A stretch of 64,000 nt of DNA from an uncultured Acetatifactor sp. (GTDB taxonomy: Bacteria; Bacillota; Clostridia; Lachnospirales; Lachnospiraceae): contig CANQUQ010000008.1 of the NCBI GenBank assembly GCA_947627115.1, positions 1 to 64,000 of the forward strand, in the 5' to 3' direction. Position 1 is the stretch's first letter, and every line of letters starts with the position of its first letter. Positions 23,998 to 33,856 of the stretch are shown here, piece by piece. The position numbers and the translations under genes are program-made. The notes below the pieces were generated by a model that was given only the letters and a program-made list of their open reading frames with translations, did no database searches and had not been told where the DNA came from.

Positions 23998-24429
23998 ATG
24001 TTAATGCCGAAAAGAGTAAAGCGTCGTAAACAGTTCCGCGGCACCATGGCAGGTAAGGCAATGAGAGGCAACACTCTCTCCTACGGCGAGTATGGTCTGG
24101 TAGCGCTGGAGCCCTGCTGGATAAAGTCCAATCAGATCGAGGCGGCACGTATTGCCCTCACCCGTTATACAAAGCGTACCGGTAAGGTGTGGATCAAGAT
24201 ATTCCCCGACAAGCCCGTCACGGCAAAGCCTGCTGAGACCCGTATGGGTTCCGGTAAGGGTGCTCTGGAGTACTGGGTCGCAGTCGTAAAGCCCGGACGC
24301 GTGATGTTTGAAATCGCCGGTGTCCCTGAGGATCAGGCGAAGGAGGCACTGCGTCTTGCAATGCATAAGCTTCCCTGCAAGTGCAAAATCGTTTCTAAGG
24401 CAGATTTGGAAGGCGGTGTAGAAAAATGA
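23998..24429 (+). CDS. rplP: 50S ribosomal protein L16
   Basis: 143 residues starting [15 protein letters not shown], the standard beginning. [25 protein letters not shown] is the conserved core near the A-site tRNA. Two bases after the rpsC stop; its own stop overlaps rpmC as ATGA. Confidence 0.98.
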   Translation: MLMPKRVKRRKQFRGTMAGKAMRGNTLSYGEYGLVALEPCWIKSNQIEAARIALTRYTKRTGKVWIKIFPDKPVTAKPAETRMGSGKGALEYWVAVVKPGRVMFEIAGVPEDQAKEALRLAMHKLPCKCKIVSKADLEGGVEK

Positions 24430-24629
24430 AATCGAGTAGGTTCGTAGAAGAATTAAAAGGCAAGTCCGTTGAAGAATTAAATGAGGAGCTTGTTGCTGCA
24501 AAAAAGGAACTTTTCAATCTGAGATTCCAGAACGCGACCAATCAGCTGGATAATACTGCAAGAATCAAGGATGTCAGAAGGAACATTGCGCGTATCCAGA
24601 CAGTTATCACTGAGAAGGCAAGAGCCTGA
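24426..24629 (+). CDS. rpmC: 50S ribosomal protein L29
   Basis: 67 residues forming a two-helix hairpin: [25 protein letters not shown] and the [15 protein letters not shown] helix. Binds next to L23 at the tunnel exit. Translationally coupled to rplP by ATGA overlap. Confidence 0.97.
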   Translation: MKSSRFVEELKGKSVEELNEELVAAKKELFNLRFQNATNQLDNTARIKDVRRNIARIQTVITEKARA

Positions 24630-24656
24630 TCCGAAAGCGCAGAAAGGAGAGCAACT

Positions 24657-24911
24657 GTGGAAAGAAATTTGAGAAAAGTCCGTACCGGTAAGGTCACAAG
24701 CAATAAGATGGATAAGACGATCGTTGTAGCTATCGAGGAGCACGTAAAGCATCCCCTGTACGGTAAGGTCGTGAAAAGGACCTACAAGCTGAAGGCTCAT
24801 GACGAGAATAACGAATGTAATATTGGAGATACCGTCAAGGTCATGGAGACCAGACCTCTGTCCAAGGAGAAGAGATGGAGGCTCGTAGAGATCGTAGAGA
24901 AAGTCAAGTAA
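24657..24911 (+). CDS. rpsQ: 30S ribosomal protein S17
   Basis: 84 residues from a GTG start at 24657 (AAAGGAGAGCAACT upstream). OB-fold primary 16S binder: [27 protein letters not shown] and [20 protein letters not shown] are typical. Confidence 0.97.
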   Translation: MERNLRKVRTGKVTSNKMDKTIVVAIEEHVKHPLYGKVVKRTYKLKAHDENNECNIGDTVKVMETRPLSKEKRWRLVEIVEKVK

Positions 24912-24933
24912 TTATAATCAGATCCATATTTGG

Positions 24934-24947
24934 CCGCAGCTGCGGCA
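24934..24947 (+). other. 14-base perfect palindrome before rplN
   Basis: GCCGCAGCTGCGGC, then AAAGGAGG; ends 14 bases before the ATG. Member of the recurring hairpin set. Confidence 0.55.
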
Positions 24948-24960
24948 AAGGAGGAAAATC

Positions 24961-25329
24961 ATGGTTCAGCAGGAAACAAGACTGAAGGTCGCTGATAACA
25001 CCGGTGCAAAAGAGCTTCTCTGCATCCGGGTCATGGGCGGCTCCACAAGAAGATATGCACAGATCGGCGATATTATTGTTGCTTCCGTTAAAGATGCAAC
25101 ACCAGGCGGCGTTGTAAAGAAGGGCGATGTTGTCAAGGCCGTTGTAGTCCGCACCGTAAAGGGCGCACGCCGCAAGGACGGTTCCTACATCAAGTTCGAT
25201 GAGAATGCTGCAGTGATCATCAAGGATGACAAGACACCAAGAGGAACCCGTATTTTTGGGCCGGTAGCGAGAGAGCTCCGTGACAGACAGTTCATGAAGA
25301 TCGCATCTCTGGCTCCCGAAGTATTATAA
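24961..25329 (+). CDS. rplN: 50S ribosomal protein L14
   Basis: 122 residues; [19 protein letters not shown] start, GGSTRRYA and [14 protein letters not shown] near the end. Contacts L19 and the 30S subunit in an intersubunit bridge; also the docking site of RsfS. Strong AAAGGAGGAAAATC. Confidence 0.98.
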   Translation: MVQQETRLKVADNTGAKELLCIRVMGGSTRRYAQIGDIIVASVKDATPGGVVKKGDVVKAVVVRTVKGARRKDGSYIKFDENAAVIIKDDKTPRGTRIFGPVARELRDRQFMKIASLAPEVL

Positions 25330-25340
25330 GGAGGTGCTGT

Positions 25341-25652
25341 ATGTCGACATTAAAGATCAAAAAGGGCGACACCGTAAGGGTCATCGCAGGTAAGGACAAC
25401 AACACAGAGGGAAAGGTAATTTCCGTAGACGCAAAGAAGAGAAAGGTGCTGGTAGAGGGCGTGAACATGATCACAAAGCATGCGAAGCCTTCCCAGGCAA
25501 ATCCCGACGGCGGCATTATTCGGAGAGAAGCTCCTATTGATATATCCAATGTCATGCTTGTCTATAAGGGCAAGGCGACCAGAGTCGGCTTCAAGATGGA
25601 CGGGGACAAGAAAGTCCGTTATGCCAAGGCGACCGGCGAAATAATTGACTGA
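25341..25652 (+). CDS. rplX: 50S ribosomal protein L24
   Basis: 103 residues; KOW motif [19 protein letters not shown], followed by [14 protein letters not shown] and [17 protein letters not shown]. Assembly initiator protein of the large subunit. AAGGAGGTGCTGT upstream, 11 bases after the rplN stop. Confidence 0.98.
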   Translation: MSTLKIKKGDTVRVIAGKDNNTEGKVISVDAKKRKVLVEGVNMITKHAKPSQANPDGGIIRREAPIDISNVMLVYKGKATRVGFKMDGDKKVRYAKATGEIID

Positions 25653-25675
25653 TCAATAGGAAGGAGGAACGAAAA

Positions 25676-26218
25676 GTGGCAAGACTGAAAGATTTGTACT
25701 ACGACGAGATCGTAGAGGCTATGATAAAGAAGTTCGGATATAAAAATGTTATGGAAGTGCCGAAGCTTGAGAAGATCGTGGTAAATATGGGCGTCGGCGA
25801 GGCAAAGGACAATGCCAAGGTCCTGGAGAACGCCGTAAATGACATGGAGATCATCACAGGCCAGAAGGCTGTTCTGACCAAGGCCAAGAATTCCGTAGCA
25901 AACTTCAAGATCCGTGAAGGTATGAATATCGGCTGTAAGACAACACTCCGCGGCGACAAGATGTATGAGTTCCTGGATCGTCTGGTGAACCTGGCATTGC
26001 CTCGTGTGCGTGACTTCAGGGGCGTCAATCCCAACGCGTTCGACGGCAGAGGGAACTATGCGCTCGGTATTAAGGAGCAGTTCATCTTTCCTGAGATCGA
26101 ATACGATAAGATCGACAAGACCAGAGGTATGGATGTCATCTTCGTCACCACTGCAAAGACCGACGAAGAGGCACGCGAGCTGTTGACTCTGTTCAATATG
26201 CCGTTCGCAAGACAATAA
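25676..26218 (+). CDS. rplE: 50S ribosomal protein L5
   Basis: 180 residues from GTG 25676 (GGAAGGAGGAACGAAAA). 5S rRNA binder: [35 protein letters not shown] and [11 protein letters not shown] are diagnostic. Ends with the conserved [13 protein letters not shown]. Confidence 0.98.
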   Translation: MARLKDLYYDEIVEAMIKKFGYKNVMEVPKLEKIVVNMGVGEAKDNAKVLENAVNDMEIITGQKAVLTKAKNSVANFKIREGMNIGCKTTLRGDKMYEFLDRLVNLALPRVRDFRGVNPNAFDGRGNYALGIKEQFIFPEIEYDKIDKTRGMDVIFVTTAKTDEEARELLTLFNMPFARQ

Positions 26219-26232
26219 GGAGGTAAATTCTC

Positions 26233-26418
26233 ATGGCTAAGACATCAATGAAAGTAAAACAGCAGCGCAAGCCCCGGTTCTCTACCCAGGCTTACTCCCG
26301 CTGCAAGATTTGTGGTCGTCCCCACGCTTATTTAAGAAAGTACGGAATCTGCAGAGTTTGCTTTCGCGAACTGGCTTACAAGGGTGAGATTCCCGGCATC
26401 AGAAAAGCAAGCTGGTAG
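26233..26418 (+). CDS. rpsN: 30S ribosomal protein S14, zinc type
   Basis: 61 residues with two C-x2-C pairs ([11 protein letters not shown] and CRVC), the zinc-binding form of S14. Some bacteria keep a second zinc-free copy for zinc starvation; none is in view. Preceded by AAGGAGGTAAATTCTC. Confidence 0.98.
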   Translation: MAKTSMKVKQQRKPRFSTQAYSRCKICGRPHAYLRKYGICRVCFRELAYKGEIPGIRKASW

Positions 26419-26435
26419 GAAGGAGGAAGAAAACA

Positions 26436-26837
26436 ATGACAATGAGCGATCCTATTGCAGATATGCTTACAAGAATACGTAATGCAAATACTGCAAAACA
26501 TGATACAGTTGACGTACCCGCCTCCAGAATGAAGCTGGCGATCGCGCAGATCCTTTTGGACGAGGGCTATATCGCAAAATATGACGTGATCGAGGACGGT
26601 AAGTTCAAGACGATCCATATTACCTTAAAGTACGGAGCAGACAAGACCGAGAAGATCATCTCCGGGATCAAGAGAATTTCCAAGCCGGGCCTTCGCGTGT
26701 ATGCAGGCAAGGATGAGCTGCCCAGAGTGCTCGGCGGCCTTGGCATTGCCATTATCTCTACCAATCAGGGCGTGATCACGGACAAAAAGGCACGGGAGCT
26801 GCAGGTAGGCGGAGAAGTGCTGGCGTTCGTGTGGTAA
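26436..26837 (+). CDS. rpsH: 30S ribosomal protein S8
   Basis: 133 residues beginning [17 protein letters not shown]; the C-terminal [24 protein letters not shown] is typical. S8 is the autoregulator of the spc operon in E. coli. The 85-base gap to rplF contains a hairpin (TTTTCT ... AGAAAA with inner GGCG ... CGCC). Confidence 0.98.
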   Translation: MTMSDPIADMLTRIRNANTAKHDTVDVPASRMKLAIAQILLDEGYIAKYDVIEDGKFKTIHITLKYGADKTEKIISGIKRISKPGLRVYAGKDELPRVLGGLGIAIISTNQGVITDKKARELQVGGEVLAFVW

Positions 26838-26922
26838 CAAGGCAAAAAGATTTTCTAAGGCGTCAAAGTACGCCGCCTGAGAAAAAAACAAATATTTTTT
26901 AATCAATACAGGAGGTACGGGC

Positions 26923-27465
26923 ATGTCACGTATAGGTAGAATGCCAATCGCGATTCCCGCAGGTGTGACTGTGGAGGTCGCAGAAAATAACAAGGTGACC
27001 GTTAAGGGTCCCAAGGGTACGCTCGAAAGAGTGCTTCCCGGTGAAATGGAGATTAAAGTCGAGGGCGCAGAGGTGCTGGTGGCCAGACCCAACGATCTGA
27101 AGAAGATGAAGTCTCTTCACGGTCTGACGAGAACTCTCATAAACAATATGGTAGTGGGCGTTACCGACGGTTTTGAAAAGCGACTGGAGGTAAACGGCGT
27201 CGGCTACAGGGCTGCAAAGTCCGGCAAGAAGCTGACCCTGAACCTGGGGTATTCTCATCCCGTTGAGATGGTAGATCCCGAAGGCATCGAGACTGTCGTG
27301 GACGGACAGAATCTGATCATTGTCAAGGGAATCGACAAAGAGAAGGTCGGCCAGTTCGCGGCGGAGATCAGAGACAAGAGAAGACCTGAGCCGTACAAGG
27401 GCAAGGGAATCAAGTATGTCGACGAGACCATCAGACGCAAAGTCGGTAAGACCGGTAAGAAATAA
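26923..27465 (+). CDS. rplF: 50S ribosomal protein L6
   Basis: 180 residues; start [17 protein letters not shown]-terminal [16 protein letters not shown] is the family signature. Binds near the factor-binding site. ACAGGAGGTACGGGC upstream. Confidence 0.98.
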   Translation: MSRIGRMPIAIPAGVTVEVAENNKVTVKGPKGTLERVLPGEMEIKVEGAEVLVARPNDLKKMKSLHGLTRTLINNMVVGVTDGFEKRLEVNGVGYRAAKSGKKLTLNLGYSHPVEMVDPEGIETVVDGQNLIIVKGIDKEKVGQFAAEIRDKRRPEPYKGKGIKYVDETIRRKVGKTGKK

Positions 27466-27485
27466 CAGATAAGGAGAGTATGAAG

Positions 27486-27854
27486 ATGGTTAAAAAAGAA
27501 TCAAGAAAAAAGATCCGTGCAAAAAAGCACATGAGAATTCGTAACCGCTTCAGTGGTACTGCGACCAGGCCCCGTCTGGCAGTATTCAGAAGCAATAATC
27601 ATATGTATGCTCAAATTATCGACGATACGGTGGGAAACACATTGGTATCCGCTTCCACTCTTGAGAAAGAGATCAAGGCAGCACTGAAAAAGACCAATAA
27701 TGTTGATGCGGCAGCATATCTGGGAACCGTTATCGGTAAGCGGGCAATAGAAAAAGGCATCAGTGAAGTTGTCTTTGACCGAGGCGGCTTTATATATCAG
27801 GGTAAGATCGCAGCATTAGCTGACGCGGCCAGAGAAGCTGGCTTGAAATTCTAG
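27486..27854 (+). CDS. rplR: 50S ribosomal protein L18
   Basis: 122 residues from ATG 27486, nine bases after AAGGAG; the alternative ATG 27480 is only three bases from it. [20 protein letters not shown] and [26 protein letters not shown] are typical. 5S rRNA binder with L5. Confidence 0.97.
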   Translation: MVKKESRKKIRAKKHMRIRNRFSGTATRPRLAVFRSNNHMYAQIIDDTVGNTLVSASTLEKEIKAALKKTNNVDAAAYLGTVIGKRAIEKGISEVVFDRGGFIYQGKIAALADAAREAGLKF

Positions 27855-27874
27855 GAAAGGAAGAGGAACATACC

Positions 27875-28384
27875 ATGAAACATACGATCATAGATCCAAG
27901 CCAGTTCGAGTTGAGCGACAAGGTCGTTACCATCAAGCGTGTAGCCAAGACCGTAAAGGGTGGACGTAATATGCGTTTCACTGCGCTGGTAGTAGTCGGT
28001 GACGGCAACGGTCATGTAGGTGCCGGTCTGGGCAAAGCCGTAGAAATTCCCGAAGCGATCCGCAAGGGTAAGGAAGATGCCATGAAGCATCTTGTTGAGA
28101 TCCCTTTGGATGAGAACAATTCCATCACGCATGATTTTATCGGCAAGTACGGCTCCGCAAATGTCCTGCTGAAAAAGGCGCCGGAAGGTACCGGTGTTAT
28201 CGCAGGCGGCCCCGTGCGTATTGTCTGCGAGCTCGCAGGCATCAAAAATATCCGTACCAAGTCTCTTGGCTCCAACAACAAGCAGAACGTCGTGCTGGCT
28301 GCGATCAGCGGTCTGAACCAGCTGAAGTCTCCCGAAGAGGTCGCAAAGAGCCGCGGCAAGTCTGTGGAAGAAGTATTAGCGTAA
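27875..28384 (+). CDS. rpsE: 30S ribosomal protein S5
   Basis: 169 residues; [19 protein letters not shown] and [17 protein letters not shown], then [19 protein letters not shown]. Important for decoding accuracy (spectinomycin site region). GGAAAGGAAGAGGAAC upstream. Confidence 0.98.
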   Translation: MKHTIIDPSQFELSDKVVTIKRVAKTVKGGRNMRFTALVVVGDGNGHVGAGLGKAVEIPEAIRKGKEDAMKHLVEIPLDENNSITHDFIGKYGSANVLLKKAPEGTGVIAGGPVRIVCELAGIKNIRTKSLGSNNKQNVVLAAISGLNQLKSPEEVAKSRGKSVEEVLA

Positions 28385-28414
28385 GGCGCGGATGCGAAAG
28401 GAGTGCAAAGCGAA

Positions 28415-28600
28415 ATGGCAGATAAGAAGTTAAAGATCACTTTGGTAAAGTCCACGATTGGTGCTGTACCGAAGAACAAAGCAATTGTTGAGTCTATGGG
28501 CCTGCGCAAGATCGGCAGGACCGTGATCCTTCCCGACAATGATGCTACCAGAGGACAGATCCGCAAGGTAGGTCATCTGATCAAGGTTGAAGAAGTATAA
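28415..28600 (+). CDS. rpmD: 50S ribosomal protein L30
   Basis: 61 residues from ATG 28415 (GAAAGGAGTGCAAAGCGAA). KITLVKSTIGAVPKNKAIVESMGLRKIG is the family core. Not present in all bacteria, but usual in Firmicutes spc operons. Confidence 0.97.
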   Translation: MADKKLKITLVKSTIGAVPKNKAIVESMGLRKIGRTVILPDNDATRGQIRKVGHLIKVEEV

Positions 28601-28619
28601 GCGAACGGAGGTGTAAATA

Positions 28620-29060
28620 ATGGAATTATCCAATTTGAGACCCGCAGAAGGCTCCAAACACAGCAATAATTTTAGGAGAGGCCGCGGACACGGTTCCGGA
28701 AACGGCAAGACTGCAGGTAAGGGCCACAAGGGACAGAAGGCTCGTTCCGGAGCACCGAGACCCGGCTTTGAGGGTGGTCAGATGCCTCTGTACAGACGTA
28801 TTCCCAAGAGAGGCTTTACCAACAGAAACACAAAAGAAATCGTAGCGATCAACGTAAGTGCGCTGGAGCGCTTTGATGATGGCGCCACCGTGGATGTAAA
28901 TGCATTGATTGAGGCTGGAGTTGTAAAGAATCCCAGAGATGGAGTAAAGATACTCGGAAACGGAGAACTTACCAAAAAGCTCAATGTGAAAGTGGATGCA
29001 TTCAGTGCAGCTGCGAAGGAAAAAATTGAGGCTCTTGGTGGAACTGCAGAGGTGATGTAA
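28620..29060 (+). CDS. rplO: 50S ribosomal protein L15
   Basis: 146 residues; [37 protein letters not shown] is the basic N-terminal extension that threads into 23S rRNA. Ends one base before secY, whose expression is thereby coupled. Confidence 0.98.
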   Translation: MELSNLRPAEGSKHSNNFRRGRGHGSGNGKTAGKGHKGQKARSGAPRPGFEGGQMPLYRRIPKRGFTNRNTKEIVAINVSALERFDDGATVDVNALIEAGVVKNPRDGVKILGNGELTKKLNVKVDAFSAAAKEKIEALGGTAEVM

Positions 29061-29061
29061 T

Positions 29062-30375
29062 ATGCTTACAACACTGAAAAACGCATTTAAGATCAAAGAG
29101 ATAAGAGATAAGATCTTATTTACTTTTGCAATGCTGGTCGTGATCCGTATCGGATCGCAGCTGCCCACACCGGGCGTGAGCGGCGAGTATTTTAAGAACT
29201 GGTTCGCCGCCCAGGCGAACGGTGCGTTCGGCTTCTTTGATGCGATAACGGGCGGATCGTTCATCAATATGTCTATATTGGCGTTGAACATCAGCCCCTA
29301 TATCACGTCCTCCATCATCATGCAGCTGCTGACCATCGCAATTCCCAAGTTGGAAGAGATGCAGCGCGACGGCGAGGACGGAAGAAAAAAGATCGTTTCC
29401 ATCACGCGTTATCTGACTGTGGCACTGGCTTTGATGCAGTCCACGGCTATGGCGGTGGGCTTTGGAAGACAGGGCTACCTGACCAGCTACAATGCTATGA
29501 GCATCATTACTGCTGTCGTGACTCTGACGGCGGGCAGTGCGTTCCTGATGTGGGTGGGTGAGACGATTACCGAGAAAGGTATCGGAAACGGTATTTCCAT
29601 TGTCCTGGTAATCAATATCATCTCCAGACTGCCGGAGGACCTGGGCAATCTGTTCCAGCAGTTCGTGCTGGGGAAGCCCCCTGCAACGGCTGTGCTGGCG
29701 GCGGTGATCATCGTTGCCATTATTGTTGCCATGGTGGTGCTTGTCATTATCCTGAATGACGGTGTGCGCAGTATTCCCGTACAGTATGCCAACAAGGTAC
29801 AGGGCAGGAAGATGGTGGGAGGACAGACCTCCAGCATACCGCTGAAGGTAAATACCGCAGGCGTGATCCCCGTGATCTTTGCCCAGTCTCTTTTACAGCT
29901 CCCTATCTTCATATCCTCCTTTGCAGGGTATCAGGGAACGGGCGTATGGAGCGAGGTATTAAAATATCTGAATTCAAATTACTGGTGCAATCCCAGCCAG
30001 ATCAAGTACTCCGTCGGATTGCTGGTGTACATGGTATTGATCGTGTTCTTTGCATACTTCTATACCTCTATCACCTTTAATCCGCTGATGATCGCCGACA
30101 ATATGAAAAAGCAGGGCGGTTTTATTCCGGGCATCAGACCGGGCAAGCCCACCAGCGATTATCTGAACAAGGTGTTGGATCATATTATATTTGTGGGCGC
30201 GGTAGGACTGACTATCATCGCTGTCATTCCCTATATTTTCAGCGGCGTGTTCCATGCGAGCGTGTCCTTTGGCGGCACCAGCCTTATCATTATCGTGAGC
30301 GTTGTGCTTGAGACGATGAAGCAGGTGGAATCTCAGATGCTTGTCCGCAATTATAAGGGATTTCTGGAAAAATAA
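29062..30375 (+). CDS. secY: Protein translocase subunit SecY
   Basis: 437 residues, ten membrane helices. N-terminal RIGSQLPTPGV, plug-region and lateral-gate helices, and conserved loop IRPGKPTSDYLNKVLDHI. Forms the secretion channel with SecE/SecG. Standard last gene of the r-protein part of the spc operon; a hairpin with TTATTT follows at 30389. Confidence 0.98.
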   Translation: MLTTLKNAFKIKEIRDKILFTFAMLVVIRIGSQLPTPGVSGEYFKNWFAAQANGAFGFFDAITGGSFINMSILALNISPYITSSIIMQLLTIAIPKLEEMQRDGEDGRKKIVSITRYLTVALALMQSTAMAVGFGRQGYLTSYNAMSIITAVVTLTAGSAFLMWVGETITEKGIGNGISIVLVINIISRLPEDLGNLFQQFVLGKPPATAVLAAVIIVAIIVAMVVLVIILNDGVRSIPVQYANKVQGRKMVGGQTSSIPLKVNTAGVIPVIFAQSLLQLPIFISSFAGYQGTGVWSEVLKYLNSNYWCNPSQIKYSVGLLVYMVLIVFFAYFYTSITFNPLMIADNMKKQGGFIPGIRPGKPTSDYLNKVLDHIIFVGAVGLTIIAVIPYIFSGVFHASVSFGGTSLIIIVSVVLETMKQVESQMLVRNYKGFLEK

Positions 30376-30388
30376 CTAAGGAATGATG

Positions 30389-30420
30389 GATCGGACAGGG
30401 CTGCCTGTCCGGTCTTATTT
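30389..30420 (+). terminator. Hairpin with weak T run behind secY
   Basis: GATCGGACAGG-gctg-CCTGTCCGGTC (one G-U pair) followed by TTATTTATC. Could be a leaky terminator or processing site between secY and adk. Confidence 0.55.
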
Positions 30421-30446
30421 ATCTGTTGTAAAACGACGACTGAAGT

Positions 30447-30460
30447 GCTGCCTCGGCAGC
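30447..30460 (+). other. GC-rich mini-hairpin before adk
   Basis: GCTGCC-tc-GGCAGC, ending 15 bases before the adk ATG and directly before GGAAAAGAGGAG. Confidence 0.5.
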
Positions 30461-30474
30461 GGAAAAGAGGAGAT

Positions 30475-31116
30475 ATGAAAATTATCATGCTGGGAGCGCC
30501 CGGTGCAGGCAAGGGCACACAGGCGAAGCTGATCGCCGAGAGGTATCAGATCCCCCACGTGTCTACGGGCGACATATTCCGTGCGAATATAAAGAACGGC
30601 ACGGAGCTGGGAAGGGAAGCAAAGAAGTATATGGATCAGGGGCTGCTGGTCCCCGACGAGCTTACGGTAAAGATCCTGCTGGACAGAGTGGCTCAGGAGG
30701 ACTGCAGGAACGGATACGTGCTGGACGGCTTTCCGCGCACGATACCGCAGGCGCAGGTGTTGGATGAGGCGCTTGCAAAATTGAATGAAAAAATAGATCA
30801 CGTCATCGACGTGGATGTTCCCGACGAGAATATCGTGCGGAGAATGTCCGGCCGGCGGGCCTGCCCGAAATGCGGCGCTACATATCATATTGAGCATATT
30901 CCTCCTAAGAAGGAAGGAATATGCGATGGCTGCGGAAGCGAGCTGGTGCTGAGGGATGACGACAGGGAGGAGACCGTGCTCAACCGCCTGAAGGTATATC
31001 ATGAGCAGACGCAGCCGCTCATTGATTTCTACGCGAAGAAGGGCGTTCTGAATACGGTGGACGGCACCATGGATATGCAGGACGTGTTTAAGGCTGTCAC
31101 GGATATCTTGGGTTGA
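30475..31116 (+). CDS. adk: Adenylate kinase, zinc-lid type
   Basis: 213 residues from ATG 30475. P-loop [15 protein letters not shown]-binding [26 protein letters not shown] and an LID domain with two Cys pairs (CPKCGATYH and CDGCGSEL) that bind structural zinc, as in Gram-positive enzymes. Interconverts AMP + ATP and 2 ADP. Start supported by AGAGGAGAT. Confidence 0.97.
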   Translation: MKIIMLGAPGAGKGTQAKLIAERYQIPHVSTGDIFRANIKNGTELGREAKKYMDQGLLVPDELTVKILLDRVAQEDCRNGYVLDGFPRTIPQAQVLDEALAKLNEKIDHVIDVDVPDENIVRRMSGRRACPKCGATYHIEHIPPKKEGICDGCGSELVLRDDDREETVLNRLKVYHEQTQPLIDFYAKKGVLNTVDGTMDMQDVFKAVTDILG

Positions 31117-31144
31117 GATCCGGTGCCGGAAAGGAAGTATCGTC

Positions 31145-31897
31145 ATGGCTATTGCGATAAAGACAGAACAGGAGATCCGGCTCATGCGGGAATCCTGCCG
31201 ATTGCTCGCCGATGTCTTTCAGAGTCTGGAGCAGTCGATCAGACCGGGAATCTCCACCATGCAGATCAATATCCTGGGGGATCAGTTGATCCGGCAGCAC
31301 GGATGCATACCGAATTTCCTTCATTATAACGGATATCCCGCTTCCATCTGCGTGTCGGTAAACGATGAGGTGGTACATGGTATTCCCAGAAAGAATCACA
31401 TTCTGCAGGAGGGGGACATTGTAAGTCTGGATGCCGGCCTGATCTACAAGGGATATCACTCGGACATGGCCCGCACCTTCGGGGTAGGCCAGATCAGCGC
31501 AGAGGCCGCACAGCTCATAGAGGCCACCCGGCAGAGCTTTTTTGAAGGTATAAAAATGGCAAGAGCAGGTAATCATTTACATGATATTTCCAATGCCATT
31601 GACGCTTATATAAAGCCCTTCGGCTACGGAATCGTCAGAGACCTGGTGGGACACGGTATAGGCACTCATCTTCATGAGGAGCCGCAGATCCCGAACTTTG
31701 CGCAGCTAAAGCGCGGCCCGAAGCTTCGGGCGGGAATGACGCTTGCTGTGGAGCCCATGATCAATATGGGACGGGCAGACGTAGAGTGGCTGGATGATGA
31801 CTGGACAGTGGTGACGGAAGACGGTTCCTGGTCGGCTCACTATGAAAATACCATTCTGGTGACGGAGGGCGAACCGGAGATTCTGACGCTCTATTAA
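31145..31897 (+). CDS. map: Methionine aminopeptidase type I
   Basis: 250 residues. Metal ligands recognisable: Asp in SLDAGLIYKGYHSDMART, His in GHGIGTHLHEEPQIPN, Glu in AVEPMINMG and near YENTILVTEGEPE; substrate His in HYNGYPASICVSVN. Removes the initiator Met from nascent chains. Between adk and the KOW gene, the usual place. Confidence 0.97.
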   Translation: MAIAIKTEQEIRLMRESCRLLADVFQSLEQSIRPGISTMQINILGDQLIRQHGCIPNFLHYNGYPASICVSVNDEVVHGIPRKNHILQEGDIVSLDAGLIYKGYHSDMARTFGVGQISAEAAQLIEATRQSFFEGIKMARAGNHLHDISNAIDAYIKPFGYGIVRDLVGHGIGTHLHEEPQIPNFAQLKRGPKLRAGMTLAVEPMINMGRADVEWLDDDWTVVTEDGSWSAHYENTILVTEGEPEILTLY

Positions 31898-31916
31898 ATA
31901 AGAAAGCGGAGGAATT

Positions 31917-32207
31917 ATGATAGGACAGTTTGTATTCTCCAAAGCTGGGCACGATAAGGGCACTCTCTATGTGGTGGCAGCTGAGGAAGAGGATCATGTG
32001 TATCTGTGCGACGGCCGGCTCAAGACTCTGGCTTCGCCCAAGAAAAAGCGCAGACGGCATGTGCAGCCGGTGAAGGCGGCCGTGGATGCGGATCTGCAAA
32101 AGCGGATGGCGAACGGCGGGAATGTGTATGATGAGGAAGTAAGACGCGCCATAAAATTATATAAGGAGCAACGTCAAAGCAAGCAAAGGGAGGAAATGTA
32201 TGTCTAA
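31917..32207 (+). CDS. KOW-domain RNA-binding protein (L14e/L6e/L27e-like)
   Basis: 96 residues. N-terminal [19 protein letters not shown] is a KOW-type beta-barrel start, followed by a basic patch [10 protein letters not shown] and a charged helical tail. Small proteins of this type occur between map and infA in many Clostridia and are annotated as ribosomal-L14e-like; function is not established. Its end overlaps infA by eight bases, so the two are coupled. Confidence 0.85.
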   Translation: MIGQFVFSKAGHDKGTLYVVAAEEEDHVYLCDGRLKTLASPKKKRRRHVQPVKAAVDADLQKRMANGGNVYDEEVRRAIKLYKEQRQSKQREEMYV

Positions 32208-32418
32208 AAGCGATGTAATCGAAATTGAAGGAACTGTTGTGGAGAAGCTGCCGAACACAATGTTTCAGGTGGAACTGGAGAACGGCCACAGAGTGCTGGC
32301 ACATATCAGCGGTAAGCTGCGCCAGAATTTCATCCGTATCCTTCCCGGTGACCGTGTTACTCTGGAGCTGTCGCCCTACGATCTGAGCAAGGGAAGGATC
32401 ATCTGGAGAGATAAATAA
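32200..32418 (+). CDS. infA: Translation initiation factor IF-1
   Basis: 72 residues, S1-type OB fold: [42 protein letters not shown] is the near-universal sequence. Blocks the A site during initiation. GGGAGGAAATGT inside the KOW gene end serves as its ribosome site. Confidence 0.98.
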   Translation: MSKSDVIEIEGTVVEKLPNTMFQVELENGHRVLAHISGKLRQNFIRILPGDRVTLELSPYDLSKGRIIWRDK

Positions 32419-32457
32419 GATAAGGTTCTGATTACAGCAATTATGCGAAAAAAGGGG

Positions 32458-32486
32458 TTGCCAACCGGTGCCCCTTATGTTATAAT
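32458..32486 (+). promoter_or_regulatory. Promoter before rpmJ (alpha operon)
   Basis: TTGCCA (32458-32463), 17-base spacer, TATAAT (32481-32486). It can start transcription of rpmJ and, through the long leader, of the rpsM-rplQ group. Confidence 0.75.
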
Positions 32487-32519
32487 GTAAAACGGTCTTT
32501 TTTGAAAGGAGGGTTTAAC

Positions 32520-32633
32520 GTGAAAGTTAGATCATCAGTAAAACCGATCTGCGAAAAATGCAAGATCATCAAGAGAAAAGGACGCATCAGAGTAATCTGC
32601 GAGAATCCGAAGCATAAACAGAGACAGGGATAA
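32520..32633 (+). CDS. rpmJ: 50S ribosomal protein L36
   Basis: Too short for the ORF track. GTG start at 32520 after GAAAGGAGGGTTTAAC; 37 residues [16 protein letters not shown] ... with zinc ligands C-x2-C, a third Cys and His in [11 protein letters not shown]. Smallest ribosomal protein; the zinc-binding form. Confidence 0.97.
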   Translation: MKVRSSVKPICEKCKIIKRKGRIRVICENPKHKQRQG

Positions 32634-33025
32634 TCACCGCTTAGACAGGCTGAAGAGAGCCTGGTCCGAGTAAGTGAGTTCTTGTCCGGTTTCTATGTGC
32701 GGCTGAACCAATGGATAGCGCCTGGCGCAGACATTGATTATCATAAAACTGGGATAGGGCTTACAGGAGATTACTTGTTGATACCAGGACGAGAAGATTT
32801 TCTAAGACAGAGGATAAATTACGGAGGTCGTAATAAAATTACGGAGAGCGTAATTTTAAGAAAATCTGTGTTTCGTCCCGGAAAGATCGGATGAACGGAA
32901 TGTGTCCGGTTGGGTGAAAGCCCCAATCAACTTAGTAACAGATCAGCACACGGTAAACAGACCGAGCGTGTGCGGCGTAAGGTTCCGCGAAAAGCGGAAA
33001 CGCAAAGAAAATGGAGGAAATGTAA
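32634..33025 (+). promoter_or_regulatory. 392-base structured leader before rpsM
   Basis: No convincing gene. Strong secondary structure: AGGCT/AGCCT near 32646, GCGCC-t-GGCGC near 32719, a 9-bp stem AGATTTTCT (32796) with AGAAAATCT (32858) flanked by GACGA/TCGTC, enclosing AAAATTACG-gagag-CGTAATTTT; then GGTTGGG-loop-CCCAATC near 32907 and CACACG/CGTGTG near 32947. Ends with ATGGAGGAAATGTAA before rpsM. A regulatory leader (alpha-operon control by S4 is known elsewhere) or an unrecognised structured RNA. Confidence 0.55.
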
Positions 33026-33397
33026 ATGGCTCGTATCGCAGGTGTTGACTTACCCAGAGAGAAACGAATTGAAATCGGTTTGACCTATGTCTACGGCATC
33101 GGCAGGTCTACCGCCAATAAGATTCTGGCGGAGGCAGGCGTAAATCCCGATACCAGAGTGAGAGACGTGACCGATGAGGAAGTGAAGAAGATCAGTGAGG
33201 CCATTGAGAAGCTGAACGTCGTGGTCGAGGGTGATCTGAGACGTGAGGTGGCTCTGAACATCAAGAGGCTTCAGGAGATCGGATGCTATCGCGGTATCCG
33301 TCACCGTAAGGGTCTTCCTGTTCGCGGTCAGAATACCAAGAACAATGCAAGGACCCGCAAGGGACCCAAGAGGACCGTTGCAAACAAGAAGAAGTAA
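33026..33397 (+). CDS. rpsM: 30S ribosomal protein S13
   Basis: 123 residues; [25 protein letters not shown] and [25 protein letters not shown]. Head protein contacting tRNA and L5. Start after ATGGAGGAAATGTAA. Confidence 0.98.
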   Translation: MARIAGVDLPREKRIEIGLTYVYGIGRSTANKILAEAGVNPDTRVRDVTDEEVKKISEAIEKLNVVVEGDLRREVALNIKRLQEIGCYRGIRHRKGLPVRGQNTKNNARTRKGPKRTVANKKK

Positions 33398-33454
33398 CTG
33401 TTAACAGGAATCCCACTGATTCCGGAGAATAGAGAAAGTAGGTTAGTTTAAAAA

Positions 33455-33850
33455 ATGGCGAAACAAGTTGCAAAAAAAGTAACGAAGAAGCGCGTTAAGA
33501 AAAACGTTGAACGCGGACAGGCACATATCCAGTCTTCCTTCAATAATACGATCGTTACCCTCACCGATATGGAGGGGAACGCTCTCAGCTGGGCCAGTGC
33601 CGGTGGTCTGGGATTTAAAGGTTCAAGGAAATCTACTCCGTATGCTGCCCAGATGGCGGCAGAGACAGCTACCAAGGCTGCTCTGGTGCACGGCCTGAAA
33701 TCCGTAGACGTATTTGTAAAGGGGCCCGGTTCGGGACGTGAGGCTGCGATCAGAGCTCTCTCCGCATGCGGTCTTGAGGTGGTAAGTATCCGTGACGTGA
33801 CTCCTGTTCCTCACAACGGCTGCCGTCCTCCTAAGCGGCGCCGCGTTTAA
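33455..33850 (+). CDS. rpsK: 30S ribosomal protein S11
   Basis: 131 residues; [46 protein letters not shown] and [12 protein letters not shown] end. Platform protein near the mRNA exit. The ribosome site is weak (GAAAGTAGG), suggesting coupling with rpsM. Confidence 0.98.
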   Translation: MAKQVAKKVTKKRVKKNVERGQAHIQSSFNNTIVTLTDMEGNALSWASAGGLGFKGSRKSTPYAAQMAAETATKAALVHGLKSVDVFVKGPGSGREAAIRALSACGLEVVSIRDVTPVPHNGCRPPKRRRV

Positions 33851-33856
33851 TGCAGA

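Noticed and set aside
32682-32894. 70-aa ORF in the rpsM leader
   Set aside because: TTG start without a ribosome site and lying across strong hairpins; composition not protein-like.
32690-32940. Group II intron or T-box in the rpsM leader (GTGCGGCTG ... GGGTGAAAGCCCC)
   Set aside because: No proper domain V, no exon-binding pattern and no T-box consensus (TGGNACC) found; kept only as an unexplained structured region.
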